From positions 252,535,582 through 252,599,581 of the forward strand of contig CP136061.1 of the NCBI GenBank assembly GCA_032622095.1: a DNA stretch of 64,000 nt. Reading direction: 5' to 3'. Shown one piece after another: positions 46,437-57,391 of the stretch (positions are counted from its first letter, which is position 1; each line of letters opens with the position of its first letter). A program made the translations under genes and the position numbers. Source of the stretch: Siphonodentalium dalli (taxonomy: Eukaryota > Mollusca > Scaphopoda > Gadilida > Siphonodentaliidae). The notes under the pieces were generated by a model, which did not search any database, was not told the DNA's origin, and saw nothing but the letters and a program-made list of their open reading frames with translations.

Positions 46437-46621
46437 TTAGTCATACAAGGAGTGAGCTATCAAATTTTTCCAAATTTCGTTGAAAATCATGGCCGTCGGT
46501 GGCCATCTTGGATTTTACTCTTTGCTTGCCACATCCCTTATCAAATCGTCACCAAATTTCATATGGATCTTTGGGGTCAACTTTAGATTGGAGTTTATAA
46601 TATTTTTCATTGACATTTCAG

Positions 46622-46769
46622 ATATGAAGGTGGTTTGTGTTGTCGACATTTCTGCTCAGGTGAGCAGTTCTGTCGCAGAAAACGACAAATCTGCAAAAAC
46701 CCAGAATTCAGCAGCGAGCCTCAAAGCTCGAAAACAGGCGAGGTGTGATGTGGAGAAAGTTTGTGAAAG
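46622..46769 (+). CDS. MAP3K5: ASK (MAP3K5/15-like) kinase, first recognised coding exon
   Basis: It encodes MKVVCVVDIS..., a polar spacer, then ...CDVEKVCER. With the next exon this continues to LKASLERVPFQKLDFGET, the opening of the conserved N-terminal regulatory domain of ASK kinases, stress-activated MAP3Ks that act on the JNK and p38 pathways in the cytosol. The exon ends GAAAG|GTAACT and the next begins CAG|GTTG, joining AG+G as arginine in phase. The exon may start after the acceptor-like TTTCAG at 46616-46621, or translation may start at the ATG at 46624; I cannot decide. A strong donor-like CAG|GTGAGC at 46657-46663 lies inside. The end of this exon and its donor have been tandemly multiplied downstream. 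Confidence 0.8.
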
Positions 46770-46958
46770 GTAACTAAAAACAGGTGCGGTGTGATGTGGA
46801 GAAAGTTTGTGAAAGGTAACTAAAAACAGGCGCAGTGTGATGTGGAGAAAGTTTGTGAAAGGTAACTAAAAACAGGCGCGGTGTGATGTGGAGAAAGTTT
46901 GTGAAAGGTAACTAAAAACAGGCGCGGTGTGATGTGGAGAAAGTTTGTGAAAGGTAAC
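46732..46958 (+). repeat. 46-bp minisatellite containing exon end plus 5' splice site
   Basis: Five copies of a 46-bp unit made of about 36 bases of coding exon end (..gatgtggagaaagtttgtg) plus GTAACTAAAA of the intron. The five donor GTs are at 46770, 46816, 46862, 46908 and 46954, spaced exactly 46 bp. The first copy is the one consistent with the reading frame; use of any later donor would read into TAA at 46771-46773. Confidence 0.95.
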
Positions 46959-46959
46959 T

Positions 46960-47700
46960 ACATGTATGTCAGCTTTATGTCACCACATATACTGTAGAGT
47001 CTGGTCATCAATATGTAGGATAATATGAATCGTACGTGACACGTTGTGGAGCAACCACACATGATGTGCCTCAATTTTGCCTATTTTTGCCGACATAACG
47101 CTAAGAATAATTTATGTAAGATCATGCAGTGGTCACGATGGAGACGACATGCCAAATTGACAAGACGTGTCATGGATTATAAAATCTTGTCTGGATTATC
47201 GTCATGACTTCTTCATTTTTCGTTTTCATTAAGCTGACCAACGAAATTGGTCTAAATGAAATTAATAGATTTAAATCACATGTGAATTATTCGTAAGTTG
47301 TGAAGTAGTTACTTTCATTTTTATCGCGATGCTTCATTTCCAATTCTGCGTTTTTTGCAATCTCCGCACGGTTGCTAACCGGAATTCACGTGAAAATTTC
47401 TCCAAAATCCATACATATGATCTTGAAAAATCACTGATGGATAGACTGTAGAAAAAATTATATGATGTCATTCACCTGCCTTATGTTTAAGCACCCTTGG
47501 TGGTTGCTATGAGTAGGCAGGGTTTACTTTGCTACGGCTCAGCGTCCGTGGAACGGCCTCATTCCCCTCGCTGATGATCTGTTTGAGACATACATGCACC
47601 TAAAGTCAATAGCAATTTGTCGTAATAAAAAAATCCAGCTCTGCCGGGAGTTCGGGTGGTTGAACAGAATACTGATAAAAAACGGGTCATTTGAGCACAA
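46960..47700. other. intron sequence, nothing recognised
   Basis: Start of the intron between the first two recognised ASK exons. No repeat family or frame stands out. Confidence 0.5.
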
Positions 47701-48020
47701 TTAAAGACATATTATGTACTTGTTTGAATGCGTGAAACTGATGTTAGTATTCAGGCACTATGCCAACAGGAGGAATGTAACATTCTACTAACATTGCCGA
47801 AAATCTGAAGCAAAACGACCATACCACTCCATAGAAAACATCGTCTGAACTACACTCAGTTGTAAATATTTACTACTCGATTCGGGACGCATCTATCTGC
47901 GATAAACTGAGAAAAATGATTTCGCCATTGAGAGTCACTGCATTAAATTGATATAAAAGAAGGATGTGTGTTGTCAATTTTTATGTAAATTTGTAAAAAT
48001 TACTACTTTGAACAATTTCA
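47700..48020 (+). repeat. dispersed repeat 'cagtcactgcat', copy 3
   Basis: Contiguous version of the repeat that is split at 26450-26705/27538-27665 and partly present at 5560-5785. It lies in the first ASK intron. Confidence 0.7.
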
Positions 48021-48202
48021 ACTCTAGTTGATATGTGCGTTTATTGTGATGTAATTTCGTGTCAAATATTGTATGATTTCCAGACCGGTATTCCAGTCTC
48101 CTGGGATATAGGAATATAATGATTGGACCGATAATTCGGTCTCTCGGGTTCAAAGGGTTAAATATAACTTATTTCTATAAATACATTTCTTTAATTTATC
48201 AG

Positions 48203-48425
48203 GTTGAAAGCTAGTTTGGAGAGAGTTCCTTTCCAGAAGTTAGACTTTGGCGAGACAGCTATACTGGACTTGTTCTATAATGCTGACGTTGCCGTGGTGG
48301 ATATGACCGTCACCATTCAACAGTCCCCTCTATTTTATCATATTGGAGTGAGACAGAGCATGGGCATGAAACATAATATCGTCCTATTTCATGACACAGA
48401 TCCAGAAACGTCTCTATCATTGAGG
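48203..48425 (+). CDS. MAP3K5: ASK (MAP3K5/15-like) kinase, second recognised exon
   Basis: Acceptor TTTATCAG|G and donor TTGAGG|GTATGT. It encodes LKASLERVPFQKLDFGET, then AILDLFYNADVAVVDMTV, then a stretch containing SPLFYHIGVRQSMGM and NIVLFHD. FGET..LD.FYNAD.AVV.M and LFYH.GVR.S are hallmarks of the ASK N-terminal domain, which in vertebrate ASK1 binds thioredoxin and keeps the kinase off until oxidation. This is the most diagnostic exon. The vertebrate paralogues MAP3K5, MAP3K6 and MAP3K15 arose from one ancestor, so the exact symbol is uncertain. The 3' end of the exon seeds the 70-bp array that follows. Confidence 0.93.
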
Positions 48426-49284
48426 GTATGTTAAATAACTAGACCTGGTTAGAAACGCATGTCCGATGTTACTATAAACATCTCTATCATTGAGTGTATG
48501 TGAAATAACTTAATGCTGTTTAGAAAGGCATGTCTGATGTTACTATAAACGTCGCTATCATTGAGGGTGTGTGTAATAACTAGACCTGGTTAGAAACGCA
48601 TGTCTGATGTTACTATAAACGTCTCTATCATTGAGGGTGTGTGTAATAACTAGACCTGGTTAGAAACGCATGTCTGATGTTACTATAAATGTCTCTATCA
48701 TTGAGGGTGTGTGTAATAACTAGACCTGTCTAGAGAAGCATGTCCGATGTAACTATAAACGTCTCTATCATTGAGGGTGTGTGTAATAACTAGACCTGTC
48801 TAGAGAAGCATGTCCGATGTAACTATAAACGTCTCTATCATTGAGGATATGTGTAATAACTAGACCTGTCTAGAGAAGCATGTCCGATGTAATTATAAAC
48901 GTTTAGAAAGGCATGTCTGATGTTACTATAAACGTCGCTATCATTGAGGGTGTGTGTAATAACTAGACCTGGTTAGAAACGCATGTCTGATGTTACTATA
49001 AACGTCTCTATCATTGAGGGTGTGTGTAATAACTAGACCTGGTTAGAAACGCATGTCTGATGTTACTATAAATGTCTCTATCATTGAGGGTGTGTGTAAT
49101 AACTAGACCTGTCTAGAGAAGCATGTCCGATGTAACTATAAACGTCTCTATCATTGAGGGTGTGTGTAATAACTAGACATGTCTAGAGAAGCATGTCCGA
49201 TGTAACTATAAACGTCTCTATCATTGAGGGTGTGTGTAATAACTAGACCTGTTTAGAAACACATGTCTGATTTTACAATAAAAA
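48411..49284 (+). repeat. 70-bp minisatellite from exon end plus 5' splice site, with higher-order duplication
   Basis: Twelve units with starts at 48411, 48481, 48552, 48622, 48692, 48762, 48832, 48935, 49005, 49075, 49145 and 49215. Each carries 'tct(c/g)ctatcattgag' of the exon end followed by donor-like G(G)GTRTGT and about 50 intronic bases. The 383-bp block at 48518-48900 recurs at 48901-49284, so the array grew both by single units and by a five-unit block. Confidence 0.95.
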
Positions 49285-49560
49285 ATTATCATCTTTGGAA
49301 GGCTTATTCAATTTAACCCTCTCTATACTAAATTCTAATTGACAAGTAGTGTCTCCCATATGAAATGTTCAGAAAATAACTTCAACAAACGACCATAGGC
49401 AGTTCAATATAACATTGATTTTAGTTACTTTTTCCCTTCTGAGAAGTTTCTGTATCCTTTAATTTTCAAAAATTAAAATGCATAATTGAGGTGACTAATG
49501 GGTGAACAATACTTCAACTGGGGAACTTCAATCTGATCCTACATAACAGTTGAGGCCTAA

Positions 49561-49653
49561 ACAGAATGAGGTTCCCAGAGGGTGAATTTGGTGATGCTAG
49601 CTTGCCATGCCGGATAGCATCACTAAATTCACCCTCTGGGGACCTCATTCTGC
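49561..49653. repeat. CAGAATGAGG palindrome, copy 11
   Basis: Full-length copy inside the second ASK intron, preceded by the family flank 'aacttcaatctgatcctacat..cagttgaggcctaa'. The 67- and 104-residue frames here read the palindrome. Confidence 0.88.
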
Positions 49654-49943
49654 GAATGTCAGACACACTATATCCAGGCACACTATATCCAGGCTTGTTA
49701 GAAACAAATCTCAGTATCCCACAGCTGGAAATGGAAAAGATTTCACGTCTTTATATGCCTTTATTGTAAACTTCAATTTTTGTTACCCAATGAACTTATT
49801 TTACGTAGGCTATTGCCTATTGCCTAAACTGATTTTGCTTCTGCTTATACCTGGGTATTGCCTGTTGCCTAGGCTAATTCCCAGGGTTGTAACAGACAAT
49901 CAACTAACACAAATATATTAATTTTTCTCTTATTTGCATTTAA

Positions 49944-50325
49944 CCCTTTACCCAACAAACCGGCCAAAACCGGCCAAATAAAGCTTCAACAGCCTAAAAT
50001 ATCTTCGGTCTGTCTCAATAGAACCATACAAATATGGATATCATTGGAACCGGCTCATTGACCACATTGTGATGGTTACAGTTATGCCCTGTGCCAATGC
50101 ATTCTCTTATATATGCGAGTCGACCATAGGTCGCCTCGCATATATAAGAGAATGCATTGGCCTAAAAAAAATCTTTTTTTACCATTTTTTCTTACGTTCT
50201 TTAACAATTTTATAATTTTTAATGTGTTAAGCCAATGCATTCTCTTATATATGCGAGGCGACCTATGGTCGACTCGCATATATAAGAGAATGCATTGGCA
50301 CAGGGCCCTTCTGTTGGGTAAAGGG
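49944..50325 (-). mobile_element. hairpin-cassette MITE family A, copy 4
   Basis: TTAA at 49940-49943 and 50326-50329. Two intact cassettes (about 50094-50160 and 50232-50298) flank the AT linker. The body carries the family block 'atatcttcggtctgtctcaa'. Confidence 0.94.
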
Positions 50326-50585
50326 TTAATATAGTATATAGCCATATCATTCTTATCAGTCACATCTGATCTTCAGAAGCCATGGCTAACGAGATTAGTA
50401 ACGCTTGTGACAAACATGCGCCATGAATGTGTGTTTCTAACTGTGTATCTGCATTAATGTACAATAACAAGGCCAACTTATACACGGACACTCTTAAATT
50501 GAGCATTATAAACAGACACTGCTAAAGTACATGTGGTTGTATTAACTCTCTGACTGCCGAGTGCATTCTCCCATTCATTATTTAA

Positions 50586-50651
50586 CCCTTTCATAAGGTT
50601 CATGATGAGAGCTGTGCTGGTGCAGTATTAAAGATCAGTGCCATTGCATTC
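50586..50651 (+). mobile_element. hairpin-cassette MITE family C, copy 2, left part
   Basis: TTAA (50582-50585), CCCTTTCATAAGG, then 'gagctgtgctggtgcagtatta' to 'gccattgcattc', where it is cut by the LINE insertion. The rest of the same cassette resumes at 53860. Confidence 0.85.
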
Positions 50652-50784
50652 CATCTACATCTACTTGGTACTCCATCGCCCTCAATGTGCTGAGGATTAT
50701 GTGGAGGCGCATGAGATTTAAAAACATAAAAGCATATTTTTTTGGTTATTTTGATAATTTATTAAAATATACTGGAGCTTCATA

Positions 50785-52452
50785 CTATTTAGAAGCTGTC
50801 TGTTTGTTTACAGGTGGGAACATGTGTTTTGTGAGTTCGGATTTGAAACTGTCCGTGTTGTGGCAGTTTAAGAATATGTCACGGGGGAGTTTGTTCCAAT
50901 TTATGATTGTGCGTGGAAAAAAGAAAGCTTCGAGATAGTTTCTGTCAGCTTTAGCAGTACGGAGGAACTTGTGGCCCCTAGTAGGCACAAATGGTAGGGA
51001 GATGTCTACATCTTGATGGCGGATTTTGTAAAGCATGACTAGAGAGGAGAATATTCTTCTTTGTTGGAGGGTTTGCCAATTAAGTGTGTGGAGCAGATCA
51101 GTTATGCTGTCTCTGTCGTCGCTACCATAGTTGTATCTATTTAGAGTGTAGCGTGCAGCCCGTCTCTGTACAATTTCTACTTTCTCTGAGAGGTACTGCT
51201 GCCATGGGTCCCATATTGAGCTACAGTATTCTAGTTGTGGTCTAACATATGTTTTGTAGGCAAGGGCTTTTGTTTTGTAGTTTTTTGTTCTCACGTTACG
51301 TCTTAGGAATCTGAGGGTAGCATTGACTTTATTTGTGATGGTAGTGATGTGGGTTTTCCATGATAGGTCATTTGAGATGGTTACGCCGAGATATTTTGTA
51401 GTTTCTGTTGATTTAAGTAATTGGTTATGGAGTGTGTAGTCATGGAGAATAGGGTTTTCTTTACGAGTGATTCGTATGATTTCGCATTTACTAGGGTTGA
51501 ATGACATAAGCCATTCTTTCTCCCAGTTTTCAAGTTTGTGCAGATCATTTTGTAGGATAGTACAGTCATTTGTAGAGGAGATAGCACAATACACAACAGT
51601 ATCGTCTGCGAAGAGGCGGGCCTGACAGCTGAGGTTTGTGGGGAGGTCATTTATATAGATTAAGAAGAGACAAGGGCCAAGGACAGACCCTTGGGGGACA
51701 CCTGATAGTACGGGAAGAAATTTTGATTCTTTTCCATTGACTTGGACTTTTTGAGTCCGATGTGATAGGAAGGCGGCAATCCAATTTGTAACAGATGTGT
51801 TTATGCCAAGTCGTCTCATTTTAAGAAGAAGTCTGCTATGGTCCACTTTATCAAAGGCCTTGGAGAAGTCCATGACAACTACATCGGTTTGAGTCCATTT
51901 TGTCATGTTTTCAAAGATATCATTCATGAATGTGATAAGCTGTGTTTCACAGCTTAGTTTGGGTCGGAATCCATGTTGGTTTTGATGTAGTAGTTGCTTT
52001 TCGTTGAGGTGGGACATGATGTTGGATACTATGATATGTTCAAGGGTTTTGCTAAGAATACATGTGAGTGAGATGGGGCGATAGTTTTCAGGTTTGGATT
52101 TGGAGCCTTTTTTGAATATTGGGGAAACAATTGCTACTTTCCAGTCAGAAGGGACAGTGCCTGAGTTCAAAGAACTCTGGAAGAGGTCTGCAATTATTGC
52201 AGAGATTTCGTCTCTTACCTCTTTGAGGAAGCGGGGTGAAATTTGGTCGATACCATAAGCTTTGTTGGGTTTTAACCTTGAAAGTGCGGCACAAACACCA
52301 TTTGTAGTTATTTCTACATCTGGCATGTCAGTATCCTTAGGACAGATCAGGGATTTAAGTTCGCAGATGTGGGATAGGTTTAGAGGTTGAGGCTTAGTAA
52401 ATGCTGAGTGGAACTGGGCGTTTAGAGCTTCGGCCTGCTTGGTGGGGTCTGT
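50785..52452 (-). pseudogene. LINE ORF2 reverse transcriptase part
   Basis: Open from just after the TAA to its own stop; the first Met lies at 52326, giving 513 residues from there. From that Met: ENYRPISLT near 80-88, HGFRP near 118-122, palm motif A VVMDFSKAFDKVDH (D near 153), GVPQGSVLGP near 209-218, the catalytic FADD near 239-242 and KYLGV further on. The C-terminal part matches the usual thumb/tail of CR1- and Jockey-type enzymes. The catalytic residues are intact. The enzyme copies element RNA into the nicked chromosome by target-primed reverse transcription. It is called a pseudogene because the upstream stop separates it from the endonuclease and the element is truncated. Confidence 0.93.
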
Positions 52453-53859
52453 TTAAAAATTTAATACATGGTATGTATTCCTCAATATGTGTTCACCATC
52501 TACTTTAAGAGGAGCGACACCGTTATTTTCTGATTTCTGATGTTTTATGAAGGACCAGAATTTTTTGCTGGGCTTGGTGGTGTTTTCTGTTAGGTCCGGG
52601 CAGTTTTTGTTGTCTTCAGTTATGATGGATTCTATATGGTCCCAGTAAGCTTTTCTGGATTTTCTTTGGATGGCATGTTTTAGGGCTCTTTCTTTGGACT
52701 GAAGATTTTCGGTGTTTTTATACCTGCGTTTTCTGATATATTTGTGAAGACGAGTGCGTTTTTTTATCAGCTTCTTAAGATCAGCTGTTATCCATGGTGC
52801 ATGTTGTCTGCTACTAAGTGTCTTGGTTGGGATGTGCTTAGATATTAGTTCAGATATTTTTTCTTTGATCAACTGCCATTTCTGTTCTACATTTAGATTT
52901 AGAATTTCACTCTGCGTCTTGTAGAAAGTTTGGAAGGAATGGAGTTCTGCTTTTATGGCAGGCCAGTTTGCCTTATGGTAGAGATAGACTTTCCTGGCAG
53001 GCTTTTTTAGATGTCTTTTGTTTATGGTGACTTCGTGGTAGACAATGTCATGATCAGATGTACCAAGGCTGGGAAGTGTTCGTGTATTATGGATCAGAGT
53101 TGGCTGATTTAGGTAGAATAGGTCAAGGGTATTTTTTCCCCTTGTGGGTATTTTAACAACCTGTTCGAGATTTGCATCGGACATTGCATTTGTGAGTTTA
53201 TCATAGAGTTTTGTATTTTTACAGTCGGTGGCAGTTTCGTTTGTGGTCCAATTGTATTTTGGTAGGTTAAAGTCACCAAGAATCCACAGGTGGCCATCTT
53301 TGGGGGCTTTCTTTACGGATGTTTCTAGGCCATTTACGCTGTCAATATCGTTTTCGTCTGGTTTGTAGTATGCTGCGACATGGATGTTTTTTGAGCCTGG
53401 TATGACAAGCTTTGCCCATATAATTTCGCAAGGAGAGTCAAGCTCATGTTGTTCTAGAGATATGATGTCTTTAGAGATGGCAAGAAGGACACCCCCTCCT
53501 TGTCTATTTCTGTCTTTCCGATAGATGTTATAGGTGTCGGGTGGGAAGAGCTCTGAGTTTTGCACTTCGCTATTTAGCCATGTTTCAGTGCAAGCTATTA
53601 TGTCAGGTTTTACTTGGTCTATGACATGATGTAAGTCATGGGCCTTTGGCCAAAGTGATTGACAGTTTATATTAAGGACTCTCAGGTTATTTAATCGTTT
53701 AGAGGAGGAAGGTGGACTGTGTTTCGTGGGTTTTGGTGCGATAGGAGAGGAGGTTGCTTGCGGGGCACCGAGTGCTTCTATGCTCTCTGAGTAGGAATAG
53801 TCTTTGCTTAATAGATTGAATGAATTTGAATCTGAGAAAGAGTCAATACTCTGGAGTAT
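52453..53859 (-). pseudogene. LINE ORF2 AP-endonuclease part
   Basis: The frame runs from the truncation point (about 53859) to the TAA at 52453-52455. It shows RVLNINCQSL, DIIACTETWLNS (catalytic Glu), GGGVLLAI, WILGDFNLP and LGTSDHDIVYHEV (the SDH motif), so every usual APE-endonuclease signature is present. These enzymes nick the target strand. A basic linker follows, ending GEHILRNTYHVLNF at the stop. The stop is flanked by a short dyad (TACATACCATGTATT), so a small insertion there, not only a point change, may have broken the frame. Confidence 0.92.
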
Positions 53860-53920
53860 ATTCTCTTATATATGCGAGTCCCCCATAGTGAGCCTCGCAT
53901 ATATAAGAGAATGCATTGGA
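53860..53920 (+). mobile_element. hairpin-cassette MITE family C, copy 2, right part
   Basis: ATTCTCTTATATATGCGAG, then 'tcccccatagtgagcctc' and the right arm 'gcatatataagagaatgcattgg'. With 50586-50651 it forms one interrupted cassette. The inner stem has two mismatches. Confidence 0.85.
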
Positions 53921-54433
53921 TTAGTGCGATTGCAGACACTGCAATTTTAAATCTAAGTTGGGGGAACCATCTGCACATGCTCACAACAAGACCGCAGGCA
54001 TAGGTAGCATATCGCAGCAATCCAGCAAAGTTTGATTTTTACCAGGAAAATTGTGGCGTGTCCTTTGCAACATGCATAAACAGCGAATTCAAGTCATTGG
54101 ATTTCTTCAATGGAGACACATTTAACTGAGTTGAGGCAGGAAAGGGAGTGTTTATATAATGTTTCTGCCCACTGACAGAGAAGAGGGTCATTGTCCCGGG
54201 TTTCGTAATTGCTGACATTGCGAAAGCGGTGCAGAAATTGACGGGTACAAAATATAAAAATTAAAAATATGATTTATTGTTCAAATTCAAATAAAAAACA
54301 AATAGCCTAGTGTTTAGTTTAGAACTTGAGATACATGCCATATACCGTTATTTATACTTGCATAATAAGGAGAATGAAATATAACCCTTTGCCTTTTTTG
54401 CTTTGTTTTCACACTAGAGTCCTATACAGCACT

Positions 54434-54660
54434 TCAACTAATAGAAGTGTCTGACATCTCAGCACCGCAGCGTCTGCAGGCTTGCCACTTTTCTCCACCC
54501 GCGATTTTTACCCATCTGCGATATAAAATTGCAGCATATGCGGTGGCACTTACAATGTTCATTATGGTGGCTGTATTAAAGATCCTGTGCCAGTGCATTC
54601 TCTTATATATGCAGGTCTCCCATAGGGAGCCTCGCATATATAAGAAAATGCAACCAATCT
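54434..54660 (+). mobile_element. hairpin-cassette MITE family C, copy 3
   Basis: The cassette at about 54590-54653 has 'ggtctcccatagggagcctc' as its centre, after 'ctgtattaaagatcctgtgcc'. Its left flank ('gatataaaattgcagcatatgc') resembles, in inverse orientation, sequence to the right of copy 2 (near 53935-54020). TTAA ends are not visible. Confidence 0.75.
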
Positions 54661-54753
54661 GATGACCCACCCATCTCCACAATACCAACTATGTTGAGAG
54701 TTGAGTATAACCGAAACGTCCCATAAAATAATAAAACAAAATTTATACTACTA

Positions 54754-55599
54754 TCTATTATATATTTTGAAAGATCTGTGTGTTTGTTTGTGTGTTTGAA
54801 ATCGATGGACTCCAAAACGACTAAGCCAATTTCGATGAAATTTGGTATTTTAGGGTATTTTCGGCCGGAGACGAACATAGGCATATTTATTTGTCCGTGC
54901 GAGGTCAACTTTTCACGTGCGGAGGTCAAATCTGTTTTTACGCCGTTTTGCGCTAATATATTTCAGTTCGGTGCTCACAAATCGATACGATATAGCGCGA
55001 ATAATAAATTGCCAGTCATATAATTTGCACGGTTAGAATCTGTGTGGCTTCATCTTTCCAACGATATATAATATGTATGTATCCGTTTTAGTTATCTGCC
55101 TCAATTATTAGGTACAAGTGGTGCGATCTTTTATCAGGATAAAATCAATGCGTAAATTCTATGACGTCGTCAGAGGTCATAAAGTTAGATTACGTTAACT
55201 CTCACCCTGCCGATGCATTTGACTGTGTCGCGTTAACTCATCACCGGCCGAGGTATCCGCAAATGACATTGGGCTATATATCTCGGAAACGGGTGTAGCT
55301 ATCGACTTGAAATTTGGTATGTGAATGTATCTTGCCCCGGATACGAATTTTATCGGGTCGCCGAGCACGTGCGACGCCAGCTTCGCGCATGCGCAGACGA
55401 GATCTCGGAAACGGGTTGAGATATTGACTTTAAATTTGGTATGTGAATGTATCTTGCCCCGGATACGAATTTTATCGGGTCGCCGAGCACGTGCGACACC
55501 AGCTTCGCGCATGCGCAGACCAGATCTAGGAAACGGGTGGAGCATTTGACTTGAAATTTGGTTTTTGAATAGCCCGGACGAAGTCGGGTCACCTTCTAG
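54754..55599 (+). mobile_element. Helitron-like element, copy 2, first of a tandem pair
   Basis: Begins TCTATTATATATTTTGAAAG after an A. Ends AGCCCGGACGAAGTCGGGTC ACCTTCTAG, a hairpin plus CTAG. The second copy starts at the very next base. It contains an internal repeat of about 125 bp ('ttgccccggatacgaatttt...gcatgcgcagac') present about twice here but once in copy 3. No Rep/helicase. Confidence 0.87.
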
Positions 55600-56349
55600 T
55601 CTATTATATATTTTGAAAGATCTGTGTGTGTGTGTGTGTATGTGTTTGTTTGTTTGTGTGTGTGTTTGAAATCGATGGACTCCAAAACGACTAAGCCAAT
55701 TTCGATGAAATTTGGTATTTTAGGGTATTTTTGGCCGGAGACGAACATAGGCATATTTATTTGTCCGTGCGAGGTCAACTTTTCACGTGCGGAGGTCAAA
55801 TCTATTTTTACGCCGTTTTTGCGCTAATATATTTCAGTTCGGTGCTCACAAATCGATTCGATATAGCGCGAATAATAAATTGCCAGTCATATAATTTGCA
55901 CGGTTAGAATCTGTGTGGCTTCATCTTTCCAACGATATATAATATGTATGTATCCGTTTTAGTTATCTGCCTCAATTATTAGGTACAAGTGGTACGATGC
56001 TTTTATCAGGATAAAATCAATGCGTAATTTCTATGACGTCGTCAGAGGTCATAAAGTTAGATTACGTTAACTCTCACCCTGCCGATGCATTTGACTGTGT
56101 CGCGTTAACTCATCACCGGCCGAGGTATCCGCAAATGACATTGGGCTATATATCTCGGAAACGGGTGTAGCTATCGACTTGAAATTTGGTATGTGAATGT
56201 ATCTTGCCCCGGATACGAATTTTATCGGGTCGCCGAGCACGTGCGACGCCAGCTTCGCGCATGCGCAGACGAGATCTCGGAAACGGGTGGAGCAATCGAC
56301 TTGAAATTTTGTTTTTTAATAGCCCGGACGAAGTCGGGTCACCTTCTAG
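55600..56349 (+). mobile_element. Helitron-like element, copy 3, second of a tandem pair
   Basis: Starts TCTATTATATATTTTGAAAG directly after the CTAG of copy 2 and ends CTTCTAG followed by T (56350). Nearly identical to copy 2 except for a longer TG microsatellite near the start and one fewer internal 125-bp unit. Confidence 0.88.
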
Positions 56350-56350
56350 T

Positions 56351-57391
56351 ACTATATATATGTCACTGGTGAGCAAGGAGAGAGCGTGCAGTTAATAGAG
56401 ATGTATACTGTGCGAATGCAAGGAATCCCATACCTATATATAAATACATTTTATTGAACATTATGTATAATGTGAATGGCTTTAAATTCGTTGTTATCAA
56501 TTTTCCTGGTTCAGCCATTTATTACTTTGTTGGTCTGTCGGTACTAACTATCACCTCCAAACCCCCAATAATAACAATCAAATCCAACTAATAAAAGTGC
56601 AGATACCTCGACGAGCCGTCGGAAATTGGCGCATCCGCACAGTAGGCATGTGTCAAAGCTTTTGTTGATGACTATTGAGAATGTCAACAATTGGATTGTA
56701 TTACATAAACCTACATAACTAGGTGAATGTCACTCTCTTCCCATAACATAACTCCCAAGACTTTGAATGTACATCTGGTCAATAGAGTTACATGTAGCTC
56801 CCACATGAAATTCTCAAAATGGCGACCACATTAGTTTCGAAGATAACAAAATTTTGTGGGGTTTTTAATTTTGTGGTTATCAACAGCCACAAAAACCACG
56901 AAAATTGGACTGTCACGAATAAATGTACTTTTACAGTATGACATTGCTCATTGTGGTTGTTTCTTCAATAAACTTTAAAGATGTCCTAACCGTTGTGACA
57001 CCATAAAACCAGTGTACGTTTTCATTACCCGAAAATAATTAGATCGGACATTTTAACACAATTCATGGGAGGTTTTGATGACCAGATATAAACTTTCAAA
57101 AACGTTTTGAATTTATGTCTGCCTAGCAAAAATTCCAATGATCCACGCATCCGCCATATAAAAGTGGTAAACGATAAAGAGCATTCTCAATTATGAGCTT
57201 TTGTCTCGTTTCAACGTAAAACAGATGTATGTTTTTGTGTATTTACATGATGTTTGTGCAATATGAATTATATTGATTGCAAATATTTTTCATTTCCCTC
57301 TTAGTTTGACAAATTTGGTGTCAAATCGGACAGGGTATCTGTAAAAAATAAAGATGTATGTGATTATGTGATTTTTCCTGTCTGATTTCAG
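56351..57391. other. intron sequence, nothing recognised
   Basis: End of the second ASK intron. It finishes with a good pyrimidine tract and TGATTTCAG acceptor. Confidence 0.5.

Larger units (their letters stand above)
50652..53859 (-). mobile_element. APE-type non-LTR retrotransposon (CR1/Jockey-like), 5'-truncated
   Basis: Minus-strand element with an AP endonuclease then reverse transcriptase in one frame, broken by a single TAA (52453-52455). The 3' region has a stem-loop CCTCAGCACATTGAGG (complement of 50680-50695) and ends in a short GATGTAGATG repeat, as in CR1/L2-like elements. The 5' end is cut inside the region before the endonuclease. It lies in the arm of a family C hairpin cassette, with only ATTC shared at both edges (50648-50651 and 53860-53863). 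It sits in the second ASK intron, antisense to the gene. Confidence 0.93.

Noticed and set aside
46660-46665. CAG|GTGAGC inside the first ASK exon as the real donor
   Set aside because: It would remove the CDVEKVCER segment that joins in phase to the conserved LKASLERVPFQKLDFGET; kept only as a cryptic donor.
50687-50938. 83-residue plus-strand frame within the LINE 3' region
   Set aside because: Antisense shadow of the reverse-transcriptase C-terminus and 3' end.
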